Assembly: GCF_008367235.1 (NCBI RefSeq)
Contig: NZ_VTZS01000001.1
Span: 682,001-746,000 of the forward strand
Source of the DNA: Pareuzebyella sediminis
Lineage (GTDB): Bacteria; Bacteroidota; Bacteroidia; Flavobacteriales; Flavobacteriaceae
Direction of reading: 5' to 3'
DNA length: 64,000 nucleotides
Below, one piece after another: positions 37,736 to 46,248 of the stretch. Made by a program: the position numbers and the translations under genes. How positions within the stretch are numbered: the stretch's first letter is position 1; the number at the start of each line of letters is the position of its first letter. The notes beneath the pieces are model-generated. The model searched no databases. It saw nothing but the letters and a program-made list of their open reading frames with translations, and was not told the origin of the DNA.

Positions 37736-38368
37736 TTATAAAGTGGCTAACTGTTTTTCAATATAGTTCTGAATCAATTTCCAATTCATTCTTAAGACCA
37801 AGGCCGCTGAAGGAATATTGTCGTCCTCGATAGCGGATATTATGGCGTCGTGTTGGTCATTCGAATTATAATGAAAGGAGTCATCTGCCATAAACGCCCT
37901 TTCATAAAAGAATACACGTGTTTTCAAATCTTTTAAGATTTGTTGAACCACTGAATTTTTATAGTTGGAGGTCAACAACCTATGAAACTCCATATAAGCA
38001 TTTACGCGATCCAAGGCGTTCTTTGCATTGACTATAAGGTTTCGTTGTTTTTTGAGTTGATGTATCAAAGTATGGTCGAATACTGATTCTTCCAATGCCA
38101 ATACTTCCAAATGAGCGACCAACTCATAAAGGTTCTTGGCCTCCTCATGATTAACTTCAGCGATACTGAATCCCTTATTGGGAATAGCCCTCACAATATG
38201 AGATTGTTGTAACTGGGTCAATGCTTCCCGAATAGGAGTCACACTAATTCCTAGTGCCCTTGAAAAGGCCGCTAAATTAATACGTTGGCCTGGCGCCAAG
38301 GCCCCTTGTTGCATCTCTTGCAAGAGATACTCCCTCACCTTATCACGATAGTTTATTTTGACAGCCAT
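37736..38368 (-). CDS. GntR-family (FCD-type) transcriptional regulator
   Basis: 210 aa. Residues about 5-70 form the winged helix (INLAAFSRALGISVTPIREALTQLQQ, the GntR recognition helix followed by the wing PNKGFSIAEV). The rest is an all-helical FCD effector domain (LYELVAHLEVLALEESVFD, a central His-rich stretch near ISAIEDDN). FCD regulators usually bind carboxylic or sugar acids. A perfect palindrome ATCGTATACGAT lies 17-28 bases upstream of the start codon, so self-regulation is likely. Regulon outside unknown. Confidence 0.9.
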   Translation of the reverse strand: MAVKINYRDKVREYLLQEMQQGALAPGQRINLAAFSRALGISVTPIREALTQLQQSHIVRAIPNKGFSIAEVNHEEAKNLYELVAHLEVLALEESVFDHTLIHQLKKQRNLIVNAKNALDRVNAYMEFHRLLTSNYKNSVVQQILKDLKTRVFFYERAFMADDSFHYNSNDQHDAIISAIEDDNIPSAALVLRMNWKLIQNYIEKQLATL

Positions 38369-38383
38369 GCTTCAAAGATAGTT

Positions 38384-38410
38384 TATCGTATACGATTTTC
38401 CTATCGTATC
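38384..38410 (-). promoter_or_regulatory. Operator-like palindrome ATCGTATACGAT plus half site
   Basis: The perfect 12-base palindrome is at 38385-38396, directly upstream of the GntR gene. A second TATCGTAT copy follows at 38402-38409, 18 bases from the first. GTATAC-centred palindromes are typical of FCD-type GntR operators. Confidence 0.65.
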
Positions 38411-38515
38411 CATAGGCAGGGACATAAGAAAAAGGTTTAACAAATATTAGATTCACTGATAAGCCGATATAAATATTTTGACCGGATGCAAGTAGCCCTT
38501 AAAAATTCAGTCTCA

Positions 38516-38523
38516 TATATTTG
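38516..38523 (+). promoter_or_regulatory. Possible Bacteroidota -7 element (TATATTTG)
   Basis: Matches TAnnTTTG and lies about 95 bases before the hypothetical lipoprotein start. No -33 TTG is found at the usual spacing, so support is weak. Confidence 0.25.
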
Positions 38524-38618
38524 GGCAATTAGTCAGGTGCATTTCATCTAAAACTGGATTTTAAAACACTAAAGAACAGGGCATATCGTTTTACCATGTA
38601 AACCCATAAAAATTAGAC

Positions 38619-39416
38619 ATGACCCATTTATTCAAAAGAACAGGTAATTTTATGGCTCTGGCAGCCTTAACTGTAGTTGTCTTTAGCTGTAGTAAAGACG
38701 ATAAGGATACCCTAGAACAAGACGAACAAGTCTCACAAACCGAGTTAAAGACCATTTTAGAAATTGATGACCTTTCCAGCGTAGCCGATCAAGTCGTAGC
38801 CGACCTCTTTAATGCCGACAATTCTGGTGGGACGGCCAAAACCAGTGAATGCTATGGTGCAGTTTATACAGATACTGGATTTTCTGTCACTTTTAACGAT
38901 TGTAGTGTCGATAATGTCGACAATGTCGATGGCACATTAACCGTCGTTTATGGCCAGCAATCTGATAGCCATGCCTTTTCTGTTATCTATGACAATCTTA
39001 CAGTAGGTACGGCCAGTATAGATGGAACAAGAACTTTTACGCTTGTTGGAAATCAACAAGAAAGTTCGGTGTCCTTTATTATTACGAGCGACATGACTCT
39101 TACCCTAGGCGACGGTTCCGAGATTTCTGAAAAAGGAAGCAAAACGTTTGCCTTTATTTTCGGTGAGACACTTGGTGAAAGCAAGCTTACAATTGACGGT
39201 GAATGGATGGTTAAAGCCAACGGAAATACATATTCCATTGATGTTAGCGAACTCTTAGAGGCCGGCTTTGGTTGTGATTATATTGGCAAAGGCCTAATGG
39301 CATTGAATAAGAACGGACTTCAAGTTTCTGTGGACTTTGGTGATGGTACTTGCAATGATGTAGCTTCCATAATATATCCTGACGGTACAAACGAGGAAGT
39401 TTCTTTAGAAGACTAA
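38619..39416 (+). CDS. Lipoprotein of unknown function
   Basis: 265 aa. Lipobox VVFSC at Cys25, followed by SKDDKD and a Glu/Gln-rich spacer. The body is beta-rich with alternating Thr, Ser and hydrophobic residues (GTLTVVYGQQSDSHAFSVIYD, TSDMTLTLGDGSEISEKG) and conserved Cys residues in TSECYGAVYT, FNDCSVD, GCDYIGKG and GTCNDVAS, perhaps two disulfides. It probably lies on the periplasmic or outer face of a membrane. No family is recognised; similar anonymous lipoproteins are common in flavobacteria. A terminator follows. Confidence 0.65.
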   Translation: MTHLFKRTGNFMALAALTVVVFSCSKDDKDTLEQDEQVSQTELKTILEIDDLSSVADQVVADLFNADNSGGTAKTSECYGAVYTDTGFSVTFNDCSVDNVDNVDGTLTVVYGQQSDSHAFSVIYDNLTVGTASIDGTRTFTLVGNQQESSVSFIITSDMTLTLGDGSEISEKGSKTFAFIFGETLGESKLTIDGEWMVKANGNTYSIDVSELLEAGFGCDYIGKGLMALNKNGLQVSVDFGDGTCNDVASIIYPDGTNEEVSLED

Positions 39417-39436
39417 GTTAACAAGGAGTAGCTATG

Positions 39437-39476
39437 AAAAAGGGAATGGGCATATTTGATGCTCATTCCCTTTTTT
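39437..39476 (+). terminator. Intrinsic terminator after hypothetical lipoprotein gene
   Basis: AAAAAGGGAATG(G)GCAT pairs with ATGC(T)CATTCCCTTTTTT around a TATTTG-type loop with T run. It lies 20 bases past the stop codon. Confidence 0.8.
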
Positions 39477-39730
39477 GTCTAAAAATCAAAGCACCCGTCT
39501 TTAGCTAATCTTCAGGTGATTGCCTTCCCAATGAAATTTCGGTACGGCGCCCGAGCACCCTCTTCTACCTAATAGCGCTGAAAGGGCGTTAAACAGTTTT
39601 TGTCAACGTTGCTTGCATGATCTGTTGTGTTTTTGATTATCATTACTTTCTAAGTAATGGCAGGAAAGAGGGGAACGCAAAACTATTGTTCTTGTTAGGT
39701 AATGTAGAAAAGAATTCAAGCGGCTTGCTG
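39477..39730. other. Intergenic stretch with one 8-base hairpin
   Basis: No gene is seen. CATTACTT-TCT-AAGTAATG at 39641-39659 is a perfect hairpin downstream of the minus-strand CxxC-protein gene, without a T run. Confidence 0.4.
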
Positions 39731-40351
39731 TTACTCCGGTTTGTGTAATTCCTCAAGCAATTGTTCGTAGTTTTCGATTCTTGTATGGAGTATACCGCCC
39801 ATATTTACGATAGGAACCTCTAATGAATCTAATTCTATATGATTTCCAAAAGCCGGCTTTAGTTGTTTCTTGATTTCCGGGTTGACCGCCAATACATAGG
39901 AAGTGTACAGGTAATAACTTTTATCTAAAGAGTTTATAAGACTATCGCACGAACCACAGCGTTTCGGAATATAGAGGACTATCTTCTTTCTGGGCTCAAT
40001 CTTTATCAGTTCATAATCACGTTTCAAGGCCCTGCCAGACAAACTATCATTTACTTCCAGTTCGTAGGTGTAGGTCGGTTGCTTGTCCCGCATCACCACT
40101 AGGGTTTGAAGATGTACCTTTGATGTGGCAGGCACTCTAATAAATCTAGGGGTTGCCCTACTTTGCCTAAAATTCTTTCCTTTGATTGTAATCTTGACAT
40201 CCAAGTCTTTCTCGTTCTCATTGATGGCATAAAATGCCAATCGACGGGGTAGCTCTTTAGTTTCTATTTTTACGGGACGTTCCTGCGCCAAACATGAAAA
40301 GCCAACGTGCAGAAATGCGAAAATACTAAGAAATGTTTTATAGATATTCAT
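39731..40351 (-). CDS. Secreted CxxC-containing protein (thioredoxin-like, uncertain)
   Basis: 206 aa with signal peptide (FLSIFAFLHVGFSCLAQ). The first half is beta-rich (KITIKGKNFRQSRATPRFI). The second half begins VLYIPKRCGSCDSLINSLDKS, a beta strand followed by Cys-Gly-Ser-Cys and a helix, the pattern of a thioredoxin-fold active site; a later VPIVNMGG might be the cis-Pro region. It lies 52 bases downstream of the di-heme cytochrome gene on the same strand, so a role in cytochrome redox handling is plausible but inferred. Confidence 0.6.
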   Translation of the reverse strand: MNIYKTFLSIFAFLHVGFSCLAQERPVKIETKELPRRLAFYAINENEKDLDVKITIKGKNFRQSRATPRFIRVPATSKVHLQTLVVMRDKQPTYTYELEVNDSLSGRALKRDYELIKIEPRKKIVLYIPKRCGSCDSLINSLDKSYYLYTSYVLAVNPEIKKQLKPAFGNHIELDSLEVPIVNMGGILHTRIENYEQLLEELHKPE

Positions 40352-40403
40352 AATTTTTAATCACCTTATTTAATCCTTATGGCCCCCTATGCAATCATGC
40401 AAA

Positions 40404-41876
40404 CTATAAAGTTTTCAGATATTCTAAGAGGGATGTTCTTTCCCCCTCTGTCAGTACATCCCCGAAAGTATGGCCCATATTACCATATCCACTGAGAGTA
40501 GTGTCATAGGTGTTTTCATCTTTCTTTGAACTTTCCAATGTATAATTCCATCCCAGTTTAGATGTATCATAATCTTCACTGTCATAGCTTCTGCTCCAAT
40601 ACTTTGGTCGAAGGTCGCTGTTAAGAACTTCGTATAGTGAGGGTACCGATCCATTATGGAAATAAGGTGCTGTCGCCCAAATACCATCCAATGGAGGGGC
40701 TATGTAACCTCCTTCTGAAAAGATTTCGAGCGGTTCCGAATAGGTTCCGAACCAACCCGTATTAAACCAATCCAAAAAGTAATCATTGATCGCAGAGGAC
40801 TGGGTATAATAATTAGAGAGTTCGGGATCAGTTTCAACTGTCTCAAGGGCTACCATAAGGTTAGGATACGAGGCATCTTCGCCATAACTACCGTGACATT
40901 TTACGCAGTATTCTTCAAATACGACCTTTCCTTCTATAGCCTTTTCGCTATCAATAGTGAACGGATAGGAAGGGGGCTCGATACTTTGAATATATGCCAA
41001 AATATCGACCATTCTTTCATCCATTTCCTCAGCCTTATCCTTATTGGCCAAAGTCAACAAACTGGAGCCAATGAAAGATTTACAAAAATCACCCCTACCG
41101 ATACCTGTGTAAAACATGGCATTCTTCTTTTTGAGCAGCCACCATGCAGGCACATCGGTAGGCAGTGCTTGTTCCGGTATGGAAACATATGGGGTGTCAG
41201 ACCATTCTAACGAGTTTTTATCCCTGTGGGCAATCAAAACTTGAGCAATCTTATCAGCGGGATTCACTCCTTTTGATGCTAAAATTGTATTTGGTCCAAT
41301 AGCAATAATACTTTTTCTGAATTGATCATAGGCCTTCCATTCAGGGCTACTCTCTCCTCCGTACAAAAATGATATAGCACTATTGAGAAGTGCTATGTTT
41401 TCAGCGCGGTTTGTCGTGTAATCTGAAGAATGGTTACCCAACCCCACCACAAATTTGCCGTTGACTTCCGCGGCATGGCAAGACATACAATTGGGTGCAA
41501 CAACCCGCACGCCATTAGGGGCATCAACTGCAGTATAATTGTAAGGAATCACCGCATTGTCTCCCAAACGCTCTAATTTATTCGTATTGTCTTCCCCAAA
41601 ACCGGCAATAAATGCCTGATAGGGTATTCCTGAACTCATATAATCACCTGTAATTAGATAATCATACCCTATGACGGCATTCCCTGTTCGTTGATGTGAT
41701 TCTGATATACTGTTCACTATGATCGGGTCGGGCTCTGGTTCCGGATCCGGAGTAGGGGAGGGAGACTCGGTATCGGGCTTGGGTAAAGGCAAACTTGAAC
41801 CCCCATTATCGGTGGAACAAGCTTCACCAAGAAAAGAGATCAATATTAAGGCAACTATATAATGATATTTTGTCAT
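40404..41876 (-). CDS. Di-heme c-type cytochrome lipoprotein (peroxidase/RoxA-like)
   Basis: 490 aa from the ATG at 41876; upstream codons would add 12 residues before the signal. Lipobox FLGEAC, then a Pro/Asp/Glu-rich linker with P-E-P repeats. Two heme c sites: CMSCH (in APNCMSCHAAEVNG) and CVKCH (in YCVKCHGSYGED). The C-terminal motif PLDGIWATAPYFHNGSVPSLYEVL is shared by bacterial cytochrome c peroxidases and RoxA-like dioxygenases. Substrate cannot be told. Periplasmic or surface. The direct repeat at 41951-41995 is upstream. Confidence 0.85.
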   Translation of the reverse strand: MTKYHYIVALILISFLGEACSTDNGGSSLPLPKPDTESPSPTPDPEPEPDPIIVNSISESHQRTGNAVIGYDYLITGDYMSSGIPYQAFIAGFGEDNTNKLERLGDNAVIPYNYTAVDAPNGVRVVAPNCMSCHAAEVNGKFVVGLGNHSSDYTTNRAENIALLNSAISFLYGGESSPEWKAYDQFRKSIIAIGPNTILASKGVNPADKIAQVLIAHRDKNSLEWSDTPYVSIPEQALPTDVPAWWLLKKKNAMFYTGIGRGDFCKSFIGSSLLTLANKDKAEEMDERMVDILAYIQSIEPPSYPFTIDSEKAIEGKVVFEEYCVKCHGSYGEDASYPNLMVALETVETDPELSNYYTQSSAINDYFLDWFNTGWFGTYSEPLEIFSEGGYIAPPLDGIWATAPYFHNGSVPSLYEVLNSDLRPKYWSRSYDSEDYDTSKLGWNYTLESSKKDENTYDTTLSGYGNMGHTFGDVLTEGERTSLLEYLKTL

Positions 41877-41950
41877 CAAAACCCAAAGCTTAACATGTAC
41901 AATAATTGACAAAACTTTATTTCATTCAAAGGTACGAATATTGTAGATTG

Positions 41951-41995
41951 TCGATAAACAGTGTTTACAAGAACCCTGATTTATCGATGAACAGT
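41951..41995 (-). repeat. Direct repeat TCGATRAACAGT, 33-base spacing
   Basis: TCGATAAACAGT at 41951-41962 and TCGATGAACAGT at 41984-41995 differ at one base. They are 33 bases apart, three helical turns, starting 75 bases before the cytochrome start codon. TCGATAAA and TTTATCGA there also form an inverted repeat. Candidate activator or repressor site. Confidence 0.45.
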
Positions 41996-42122
41996 TCTTC
42001 GGGCATATAGTACTTCTGGTTCACCGTATATTTCAACTATATGTTTAAACAAATGTTAAACGGTTTAGACAAAAAAGTTTTATATCATAACTTTATCAAA
42101 TTTACAGGAAGTCTGCACTAGT

Positions 42123-42374
42123 ATGATTGCAGCTAACGGATTAAATTTTAGATTATTCATGGATTTATTAGAACGGGCTACCAATTTTGAAAATAGAAAA
42201 TGGTCAGGTATGTCGACAAGCGACCGTGTCAATGCATCGAGAGAAGCGAAGGAGCTAATTTTGTCTTTAAATGAAGTATATAAAAAGACCAAGGATGAGT
42301 CTTTAATGGATATGATGAAGAGAATTACCGTTATCAAGCGAAAAATTGAAAAACGTCTTAAGCTCAGGCCCTAA
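42123..42374 (+). CDS. Small hypothetical helical protein
   Basis: 83 aa, no signal. Sequence is helical and basic at the C-terminus (MDMMKRITVIKRKIEKRLKLRP). Codon use and composition look real, and it fills a gap between two other genes. No family recognised; possibly conserved within flavobacteria. Its stop codon overlaps, on the other strand, the end of the open stretch at 42371-42529. Confidence 0.5.
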   Translation: MIAANGLNFRLFMDLLERATNFENRKWSGMSTSDRVNASREAKELILSLNEVYKKTKDESLMDMMKRITVIKRKIEKRLKLRP

Positions 42375-42529
42375 TTTCTCAGCTTCACTTCATAGGTAAG
42401 AAGATTCACTAGCTTTAGCGTACCTATGCCCAGATAAAGGCCTTGGCCTTCTAACAATACCCACAATGATTCGGTTTTTCGGGGCGAAGGGCTTACTATG
42501 TCCCATGACAAACCTCTTCTATTTGTTGA
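42371..42529 (-). pseudogene. Possible gene remnant (open stretch without ATG)
   Basis: 52 protein-like codons on the minus strand, running from a stop codon to a stop (RGLSWDIVSPSPRKTESLWV and on to LTYEVKLRN). There is no ATG. Composition and Trp/Gly content resemble the C-terminal end of a real protein. It could be a decayed gene tail; the family is not recognised. Confidence 0.25.
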
Positions 42530-42849
42530 TTAAAAAAGGGTGCACCAAAACTTATTGATAGCTATATGAGAATAAACTACTCAAGTTGACTGGGTACTTA
42601 TGACTATATTATTTTGATAGGACAATTGCGCTAATCCAGAAAAATCATCAAGACTTACTTTCCAAAAACACAGAGCTACTGCTAGGTGTGAGCAGGGTAT
42701 CTTTTAAAGCGGTCTGCACATAATTTACTGCCATCCGTACAACTTTACTAAGAATCCGTTAGGTAAAAAAGTATTTTAGTAATGGCATTTTTAGTAAAAG
42801 ATAATAAGTTCGTCCACTTTAAATTTCCGCCGAAAATAAACTGCCTATA
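42530..42849. other. Intergenic stretch without recognisable gene
   Basis: About 320 bases with no supported reading frame, tRNA or terminator. It probably contains the promoter of the lipoprotein/oxidase pair that follows. Confidence 0.4.
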
Positions 42850-43215
42850 ATGAAACTGTCAAGAATTTTTATCCTCGCCTTCAGTTGTTTTATCCTCTCC
42901 TTATTATTATTGCAATCGTGCTATTCAGTTCGCATCAGGAGTGTTGAAGGAGCCTATGAGCCCGAGGCGCCTCTTACGCGTACCGACTACTACAGGGGTA
43001 TGGCCGTAATAGAACTTGATACGGTAATCACTATCAGCGCGACATCCAAAGACTTCACTCTTTTAATAAGAAGTACTGAATTATGTCCTTCGGCACGCCT
43101 TCACACCATAGAGTACAGAAATACATTGGGTGCGATTCTCTTAAGTGCGGTTACCTTTGGAAGAAAACGTAAGGTTAAGATTAAATATGTCTGCATGAAA
43201 GACGACCCAAACTAA
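42850..43215 (+). CDS. Small lipoprotein of unknown function
   Basis: 121 aa. Signal and lipobox LLLLQSC (Cys24). The remainder is mostly beta (YYRGMAVIELDTVITISATS, TLLIRSTELCPSARL) with two further Cys that may pair. No known domain recognised. It precedes the FAD oxidase gene by five bases and is probably co-transcribed, so it may anchor or assist that enzyme; this is inference. Confidence 0.6.
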   Translation: MKLSRIFILAFSCFILSLLLLQSCYSVRIRSVEGAYEPEAPLTRTDYYRGMAVIELDTVITISATSKDFTLLIRSTELCPSARLHTIEYRNTLGAILLSAVTFGRKRKVKIKYVCMKDDPN

Positions 43216-43220
43216 ATATT

Positions 43221-44834
43221 ATGGCCAGAACGACCAAATACACTTTAAAAGAATGGGATACCCTCCATAATAATGGCCCTTTCAAACTAAAGGCCCTTTA
43301 TAAGACAAAACTGGAAGGTTCAGGAATAATGCCTTCAAAAATTGACCGGTACAATGATGCCGCCCAAGAAATACGACGTTTAATCGGCGAGGCCCAAGGC
43401 AGTAATGAGGGTTTTCGGGCCCATGGTTCAGCTTGGTCTATGTCTAATATCGCCCACCAAGGTGACCGAATGCATTTCAATGCACATATGAACTTACGCT
43501 CTCACTTCTCAGGGCAAGAAATACACGAGACATCGCCTTATAAAGCAGAGAACGTTTTTTTAGTACAGTGCGGGAATACCATAAAAGAAATATCGGCCTA
43601 TTTAGAGGCACATGGCAAATCACTTAAAACTACTGGTGCCAGTAACGGCCAGACCATAGCTGGCTGTATTTCCACTGGGGTTCACGGATCTGCCTTTGGC
43701 GTCGGTTCTGTACAAGACTATATCATAGGAATAAATTTAATTATAGGTCCCAATGAAGAAGATGTAGTTTATTTGGAGCGGCATACAAAACCAGTATTGA
43801 CCGATGCGTTTATTCAGAAAATAAACGCTAGGGTCATACGAAATGATGGTCTTTTCAATGCGGCCCTAGTGGGACTTGGATCTTTTGGTTTCATTCATGG
43901 GGTGGTTATTGAGGCGGAGGACTTGTTTTTGCTCAAGAGATACGTTCGAAAAATAGACAAAAATACGGCCCTCGAATTGGCAGAGGGCCTAGATTTTGAA
44001 AATTCACCCTTCAAAATTGAAGAGGAAACAAATGATCAGGGTCAAGGAACGACCCCATACCACTATAAGGTTTTTATTAATCAATATAGTAAGGAAGCAA
44101 ACGAATATGTTGTCGAATGCATCTATAAAAAGCCATATCGACAAAGTTATCCCGACCCATTTCCTATAATAAAACAGTCTATTTACGGTGATTTGATTAA
44201 TCTTATCATATCAATCAGTAGAAAATTCCCAAAATCAATTCCGGCCTTCGTCAAAAGTTTGGAAAAAACCATTTTACCTGCCGTGGATGAAGTAACAACG
44301 GGAACTTTATCGGAAACATTTTGGGACGCACCCTATCAGGGTCCTGCCTTTGCATGCTCCTTCGGCGTAGACCATAGCGATTCAGCGAAAGCCCTTAAAG
44401 TACTAACAGAACTTACCAAAACCGATGGCCCCATACCTGGCATTTTCGCCATGCGCTTTATTAAGCAGTCCGAAGCAATTTTATCTTTTGCGAAATTTCC
44501 CATTACTTGTATGATCGAAATAGATGGGGTTCTATGGAAGAAAAGTAGAAAGCTTATCAGTTTAAAAGAATTCTCAAGACGTATGATTATTGCTTTAATG
44601 GACAACGATATTCCCTTTACGATACATTGGGGGAAAAATGCGGATTGGGGCTTTCCAAATCTTGTAAGCCATATGTATGGCGAAAAAGCTGATACGTGGA
44701 AGGCCTATCGAAGTGCCTTGCTTTCAAAAGACATGCAGCTACTCTTTTCCAACGATTTTTTGAAAACATTAGGACTCTTTTCCGAGGAGGAAGAAAACGA
44801 AGAAGCTCTGGAGGATTTGATTGCTTCTTTGTAA
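43221..44834 (+). CDS. FAD-linked oxidase of the VAO family (sugar-lactone/alditol oxidase-like)
   Basis: 537 aa, no signal peptide. The FAD_binding_4 domain has the P-loop-like GSAWSMSNIA, then LVQCGNTIKEISAYLEAHG and TTGASNGQTIAGCISTGVHGSAFG, the typical stretch where a His may bind flavin covalently. LVGLGSFGFIHGVVIEAED closes the domain. The C-terminal part includes FTIHWGKNADWGF, as in aldonolactone and alditol oxidases (ALO). Likely oxidises a sugar or sugar alcohol. It lies directly after the small lipoprotein gene. Substrate unknown. Confidence 0.85.
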   Translation: MARTTKYTLKEWDTLHNNGPFKLKALYKTKLEGSGIMPSKIDRYNDAAQEIRRLIGEAQGSNEGFRAHGSAWSMSNIAHQGDRMHFNAHMNLRSHFSGQEIHETSPYKAENVFLVQCGNTIKEISAYLEAHGKSLKTTGASNGQTIAGCISTGVHGSAFGVGSVQDYIIGINLIIGPNEEDVVYLERHTKPVLTDAFIQKINARVIRNDGLFNAALVGLGSFGFIHGVVIEAEDLFLLKRYVRKIDKNTALELAEGLDFENSPFKIEEETNDQGQGTTPYHYKVFINQYSKEANEYVVECIYKKPYRQSYPDPFPIIKQSIYGDLINLIISISRKFPKSIPAFVKSLEKTILPAVDEVTTGTLSETFWDAPYQGPAFACSFGVDHSDSAKALKVLTELTKTDGPIPGIFAMRFIKQSEAILSFAKFPITCMIEIDGVLWKKSRKLISLKEFSRRMIIALMDNDIPFTIHWGKNADWGFPNLVSHMYGEKADTWKAYRSALLSKDMQLLFSNDFLKTLGLFSEEEENEEALEDLIASL

Positions 44835-45020
44835 TAAATCACTTGTAATCACCAAGCTAAATCTTTTTTTTATTAGGTTGAACTATTCTAATGGTTTTCC
44901 TTTAGCATAATTAAAGGTTTTCTTTCACCTTTTGTTGACTTTGTTTCCACAAACATTCTTTGAATATGAAATAAAATACATATCTTATCATTCTAATCCA
45001 TAAAATCACTTTATTTAAGA

Positions 45021-45476
45021 ATGGCAAGATCGCAACAGACGTATAGCAAAAAGGAAAAAGAGAAAAAAAAGCTTAAGAAACGAGAAGAAAAGCAAAAGAA
45101 AAAAGAGGCACGTAAGGCTGCCGCCAAAGAAAGTGGTGACGGCATACCCTTTGCATACGTAGACCACAATGGTAATCTCACCGATACCCCTCCCGATCCA
45201 AGCCTTAAGGTTAAGGTAGAAGCCGAAAACATAGTTCTCGGTATCCCAAAAAAAGAAGAAGGGGATCAAGAAGAATTCGACCCTATAAGAAAAGGTAAAG
45301 TGTCATATTTTAATTACTCAAAAGGCTTTGGTTTCATTATAGATACGGAAAATCAAGAAAAGTATTTTGTGCATGTCAGTGGGCTCATTGATGAAATCAA
45401 TGAGGAAGATCACGTTACCTTCGAATTGGAGAAGGGGATGAAGGGCATGAATGCCGTACGTGTAAAGCAAGTTTAG
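45021..45476 (+). CDS. Cold-shock-domain protein with Lys-rich N-terminus
   Basis: 151 aa. Residues 1-45 are a highly basic coiled stretch (KKEKEKKKLKKREEKQKKKE). Residues about 85-151 form a cold-shock OB fold: GKVSYFNYSKGFGFIIDTEN (RNP1-like) and KYFVHVSGLIDEI (RNP2-like). It should bind single-stranded RNA or DNA, with the basic tail adding affinity. The layout is typical of a Bacteroidota CSD group. Only 23 bases precede the DUF1080 lipoprotein gene. Confidence 0.88.
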   Translation: MARSQQTYSKKEKEKKKLKKREEKQKKKEARKAAAKESGDGIPFAYVDHNGNLTDTPPDPSLKVKVEAENIVLGIPKKEEGDQEEFDPIRKGKVSYFNYSKGFGFIIDTENQEKYFVHVSGLIDEINEEDHVTFELEKGMKGMNAVRVKQV

Positions 45477-45499
45477 TTTTGTTCAGATAATAGGTATCC

Positions 45500-46186
45500 G
45501 TGAAAAAAGTAGTTCTACTATTCATACTTGTCGCCATAGCCACTTCCTGTGTTTCTCAAAAGTCTCGTAGCCTTTTCAACGGAAAAGACTTGAACGGATG
45601 GCATAGTGATATTCCCGAAATGGATAGTGTTTCTGGTGCCCGTGATCCTTTTATCGTGAGGGATGGCATGTTGGTCAGTCTTGGAACACCGGGGGGGCAT
45701 CTTATCACCGACGACATCTATAAAAATTTTCGATTGGAGGTGGAATATAGATTTGCCGGGGAACCCGGAAACTGTGGAGTTCTCGTTTTTGCTTCCACCC
45801 CTAGATCCTTATACAAGATGTTTCCTAAATCCATAGAAGTGCAGATGATGCACGAAAATGCAGGGGATTTTTGGTGTATAGTCGAAAATATTGAGGTTGA
45901 TAATATGGTAGAAAGGAGAGGTCCCAAAAGCGAATGGGGTATCACAGAAGGAAAAAAGCGACGCATTCTCAATCTTACCGATGGGTCTGAAAAACCGGTC
46001 GGAGAATGGAATAGTATGACTATAGAGTGTCTTGAAAACGAAGTCAAGGTATGGGTGAACGGAGATTTAGTGAATCATGGGTATAACGCCACGGCCAGTT
46101 CAGGACAAATTGCACTGCAAGCGGAGGGTTCTGAGGTTGAGTTTAGAAAGGTGGTACTTACCCCTATAGACCAACTAAGTGATTAA
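45500..46186 (+). CDS. DUF1080 (3-keto-disaccharide hydrolase family) lipoprotein
   Basis: 228 aa starting at GTG 45500. Lipobox VAIATSC. The DUF1080/PF06439 jelly-roll fold shows SRSLFNGKDLNGWHSD, FRLEVEYRFAGEPGNCGVLVF, SIEVQMM and WNSMTIECLENEVKVWVNGD, with the ending IALQAEGSEVEFRKVVL. Members of this family cleave 3-keto-glycosides. First of a run with a Tat-exported oxidoreductase and a second DUF1080 gene (62 and 14 bases apart), suggesting joint periplasmic action on an oxidised sugar. Confidence 0.9.
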   Translation: MKKVVLLFILVAIATSCVSQKSRSLFNGKDLNGWHSDIPEMDSVSGARDPFIVRDGMLVSLGTPGGHLITDDIYKNFRLEVEYRFAGEPGNCGVLVFASTPRSLYKMFPKSIEVQMMHENAGDFWCIVENIEVDNMVERRGPKSEWGITEGKKRRILNLTDGSEKPVGEWNSMTIECLENEVKVWVNGDLVNHGYNATASSGQIALQAEGSEVEFRKVVLTPIDQLSD

Positions 46187-46248
46187 ACCCACTAATTTTT
46201 GAGTCCACGCTTTACCAAAAAAAAAATAAAATCAGCATAATAAGTAGT

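Noticed and set aside
37500-37833. Overlapping short plus-strand frames between emfourin and GntR.
   Set aside because: They overlap each other or the GntR gene and look like chance open frames in AT-rich DNA.
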